A stretch of 52,182 bases of DNA from IMG/VR virus record IMGVR_UViG_3300006925_000024, positions 1 to 52,182 of that record. One strand, 5' to 3'. This DNA is from a virus. Position 1 is the stretch's first letter. The number at the start of each line of letters is the position of its first letter. Both the position numbers and the translations under genes were made by a program. The notes under the pieces are model-generated. The model was not told the origin of the DNA. It made no database searches and saw only the letters and a list, made by a program, of their open reading frames with translations. Of this stretch, positions 50,129 to 52,182 are shown one piece after another.

Positions 50129-50550
50129 TTCTTCTTCCCCTTTTTGCCTCTGAACTTACCTTTACAGTATTGAACAGCCCAACCATTAGCATACGCTGAT
50201 GGGTAAACATCGAACTTTTTCTTAGCAGCAGCCTTTCCAGCAGGGCATAATTTCTTTTCAAGGAAATCCCATGCAAATTCAAAGGGTGAGAGTTCACTTG
50301 CTAATTTAACATCATTATTTTCAAGTGCGGTTGGGTGTACCATACTATGTACGTCATATTGCTGAGCACAGTCCATACACATATGGTGCGTGTAATCTTT
50401 TGTTAAAGTTGGGTTAGCGTAGCGAATTGAAATGACAGCATTCGGATTCGGGCAAAGTGTGCAATTTTCTTCTATATCAGCGCCTGAACTAACGCTTTTC
50501 ATTTCAACAGGGGCGTTAAAAATGTCTTTCCGTAACAAATTGCTCAACAT
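50125..50550 (-). CDS. zinc-binding phage-type protein with KKFDVYPSAYANGW motif (141 aa)
   Basis: The ATG at 50550 follows GGGTGATACT; a TTG 12 bases upstream is less likely. Residues 30-33 (CTLC) and 58-61 (CMDC) make a Cys4 zinc site. Residues 90-98 carry FEFAWDFLE, the shared Ala-Trp peptide. The end LCPAGKAAAKKKFDVYPSAY then ANGWAVQYCKGKFRGKKGKKK matches a common marine phage C-terminal module, which I recall as DUF5872 but could not verify. Strongly basic tail. Function is unknown. Confidence 0.8.
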   Translation of the reverse strand: MLSNLLRKDIFNAPVEMKSVSSGADIEENCTLCPNPNAVISIRYANPTLTKDYTHHMCMDCAQQYDVHSMVHPTALENNDVKLASELSPFEFAWDFLEKKLCPAGKAAAKKKFDVYPSAYANGWAVQYCKGKFRGKKGKKK

Positions 50551-50554
50551 AGTA

Positions 50555-52182
50555 TCACCCAAACATCCTTGCTAATTCATCAGTATCAAGTCCATCAATA
50601 CCTCTTGTATTACTTTGAAGTGGTCTTTTAAGTGGATTAAAGTCATCAAGAGATGACTGAGTGTATTCTCTTACTTGTGGAGTGGTAGGGTCTGTATTAT
50701 CTTGAACATAAGAACGGTTTGTAATTGGTAAGTGAGTGCGAGGTATTATTGGCTTATCCATGCTACCAAACATTGGGTATTGATTGCCAAACATCGGTTT
50801 TAAGTCACCCCATCCTGTCATGTCTATATCGTCTTCAGCCTTTTGATTAAATTGAGGGTTAAACCCGTAAAGATACTCTTGGTCTGTTCTTCCCTCAAGT
50901 TCATTAAATGTCGATGAAGGGTTAGCATTTTTACCTTTTACTTCGATGTTTGCTGGTAACCGCCGTTGAAACTTTTCATGAAATGGCTGAGAATACTTCA
51001 TGTTTCTATTATCCGACAAAATGCCTATTTTATTCTGAAGTATGGTATCAAGTAAATTTCCATAGTAACCTTGCCGTCGATGTTCTTTAGGTGTTCTTGA
51101 ATCTAAACCTCTTACTGTGTGATTAAGATGAGGAACTTTTTCTGGTGAATATTCAAGCATCGTATTCGTTGTGGTTGAGGAGAATCTTCTACCATCATCA
51201 TCTGTTAGAAGAAAATTACGTCCACGACCACCCCGTCTGCCCGCCGCCCGCACTTCTACTTTTGTTGGTGTTGGTCGTCCTTCTTTGTACTGCATACGGT
51301 CTTCGTAACCTTCTTTAAATTTCTTTCTTGTTTTCGGACCCGACATCAATCTTGTAAACGTCTGATTATCTTCATCAACTTTCATATCAGGTCTATTTCG
51401 TATGGCTTCATTAAGAGAGTATGTAAATGGTAAATTCATTGGAAGTGTTGATTGCTCAAGTTCAACAGCACCCATTAGACCTTCGAGTGTACCCATAGAA
51501 TCAGAAGTCTGACCTCTATCTGAAAAGTACCCATGTCTTTGCTCATCACGTCTTCGGGCTAAATGTTCTGCTATATCATCCATAGAGAACATTGGTTCAC
51601 GCATTTGCGAATGAGGACTTCTTGATTCCCTATTTTCCCTCAGTCGTCGGTCATTTTCTTCTGTAGGGAATCTTCTTGATGAATATTGCGAGTTTTCAAG
51701 AGGTTCTTCTAATTGTTCAATAGCGGGTCTATTCATTTCGTCAAGTTTTCTTCGTATGGTTGACATATTGTTGTTAGGTCGCTGTTTATCTTCTCGCATT
51801 TTAAGCAGTTGCCAAGCGATGTCCATTGGTTTTGCCTTTCCAACTTCTGCACCACGGCGAGCCATATCAGAGGCACGTTGCTGTTGTGCTTGTTTCTGCT
51901 GTTGACTGTTTGCTAATGCTTGTTGTGCTACTTGCATCGCTTGATTTTTTTTCTTTTGTGGATTAAGGGTACTGGACGCCATAGTTGGCTCAGGCGCTGA
52001 TGGTGTTTCAGGCATTTCAGGCTCAGGCATCTCAGGTGCTGGTGCTGAAGGCATTGATTCTACGGCTTCGCTTGCGGGACTTGGTGCAGTTGGACTTTGT
52101 GTTTTACCGCTGATTTTACTCGTGAGTTTTTTTGCACCATCTTTGAAATAATTACTTTCTTTAACGGCTTGGTTCTTTAGCC
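50555..52182 (-). CDS. large unknown protein with PMDIAWQLLK peptide, cut by the right edge (at least 542 aa)
   Basis: The frame stays open from 52054 back to the window edge (LKNQAVKESNYFKDGAKKL in the outermost codons), and the ATG at 52054 has no ribosome site, so the real start probably lies outside. The part seen starts with Ser/Ala/Pro repeats (PEMPEPEMPETPSAPEPT), then a Gln-rich helix, then KPMDIAWQLLKMREDKQRP. Polar Arg/Asn/Glu-rich regions follow, then possible ordered parts with AAGRRGGRGRNFLLTDDDGR and PEKVPHLNHTVRGLDSR. No family is recognised. It heads the accessory cluster. Confidence 0.75.
   Translation of the reverse strand, partial: LKNQAVKESNYFKDGAKKLTSKISGKTQSPTAPSPASEAVESMPSAPAPEMPEPEMPETPSAPEPTMASSTLNPQKKKNQAMQVAQQALANSQQQKQAQQQRASDMARRGAEVGKAKPMDIAWQLLKMREDKQRPNNNMSTIRRKLDEMNRPAIEQLEEPLENSQYSSRRFPTEENDRRLRENRESRSPHSQMREPMFSMDDIAEHLARRRDEQRHGYFSDRGQTSDSMGTLEGLMGAVELEQSTLPMNLPFTYSLNEAIRNRPDMKVDEDNQTFTRLMSGPKTRKKFKEGYEDRMQYKEGRPTPTKVEVRAAGRRGGRGRNFLLTDDDGRRFSSTTTNTMLEYSPEKVPHLNHTVRGLDSRTPKEHRRQGYYGNLLDTILQNKIGILSDNRNMKYSQPFHEKFQRRLPANIEVKGKNANPSSTFNELEGRTDQEYLYGFNPQFNQKAEDDIDMTGWGDLKPMFGNQYPMFGSMDKPIIPRTHLPITNRSYVQDNTDPTTPQVREYTQSSLDDFNPLKRPLQSNTRGIDGLDTDELARMFG
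51801..51826 (-). repeat. 26-base exact repeat, copy 2 (first copy at 42672-42697)
   Basis: Identical to 42672-42697 and in the same frame, encoding MDIAWQLLK within the gene that runs off the right edge. Confidence 0.9.

Noticed and set aside
1-52182. tRNA genes, integrase, attachment sites or replication genes
   Set aside because: None could be recognised by reading either strand; absence in this window says nothing about the rest of the genome.

Overview
The window reads as a contiguous piece of a tailed double-stranded DNA virus genome (Caudoviricetes-like, HK97 capsid lineage), most likely from a marine environment. Forty-five of 46 genes lie on the minus strand, packed with 1-4 base start/stop overlaps, and a complete packaging-head-neck-tail series can be followed from right to left. 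The host is not proven. Strong GAGGTGA/GGAGATGA ribosome binding sites fit both archaea and bacteria. The zinc-ribbon-rich proteins, a Ras/Arf-like GTPase, an AbrB-type protein and a TATA-like element make an archaeal host my preferred guess (for example a marine euryarchaeal magrovirus-like virus), at moderate to low confidence. There is no integrase, lysis gene, replication gene, tRNA or CRISPR array in view, and both window edges cut through genes. No stretch over 300 bases lacks a gene; the longest non-coding gaps are 109 and 59 bases.

Layout, in the direction of minus-strand transcription. (1) 52182-48303: accessory cluster of small basic and cysteine-rich proteins plus two larger unknown proteins. 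Four proteins here, plus two further downstream, share a short peptide pattern around Ala-Trp. (2) 48302-44492: an operon behind the largest non-coding gap, encoding a two-helix membrane protein with a coiled coil, a one-helix membrane protein, a small GTPase, an AbrB-like regulator, a zinc-binding 309-residue protein, a Gln-rich protein and another two-helix membrane protein. (3) 44509-44249: the only plus-strand gene, a small Cys4+ protein, diverging from (4) 44189-36908: a tandem zinc-finger protein that may be the small terminase, several virion-like unknown proteins and the large terminase. (5) 36911-33920: a non-core insert between terminase and portal holding an unknown protein, a complete HMG-CoA lyase-like enzyme and a LAGLIDADG endonuclease. 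(6) 33923-21311: portal with two zinc ribbons, small coiled-coil and Cys-rich proteins, a 1833-residue protein carrying what looks like a catalytically dead DNA-ligase domain, a XkdF-type protease/scaffold, the major capsid protein and decoration-type proteins. (7) 21299-12627: neck proteins, the tail tube protein, a tail-assembly-chaperone-like gene pair, a short tape measure and a tail protein. (8) 12617-1: one open frame of at least 4205 codons running off the left edge, a giant tail-tip or fibre-type protein with an N-terminal LamG-like domain.

The genes most likely to repay attention are the viral GTPase with its membrane partners, the pseudo-ligase inside a giant virion-type protein, the HMG-CoA lyase embedded in the packaging module, the shared Ala-Trp peptide across six proteins, and the giant tail protein. 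All function calls come from reading motifs by eye; no database search was run.
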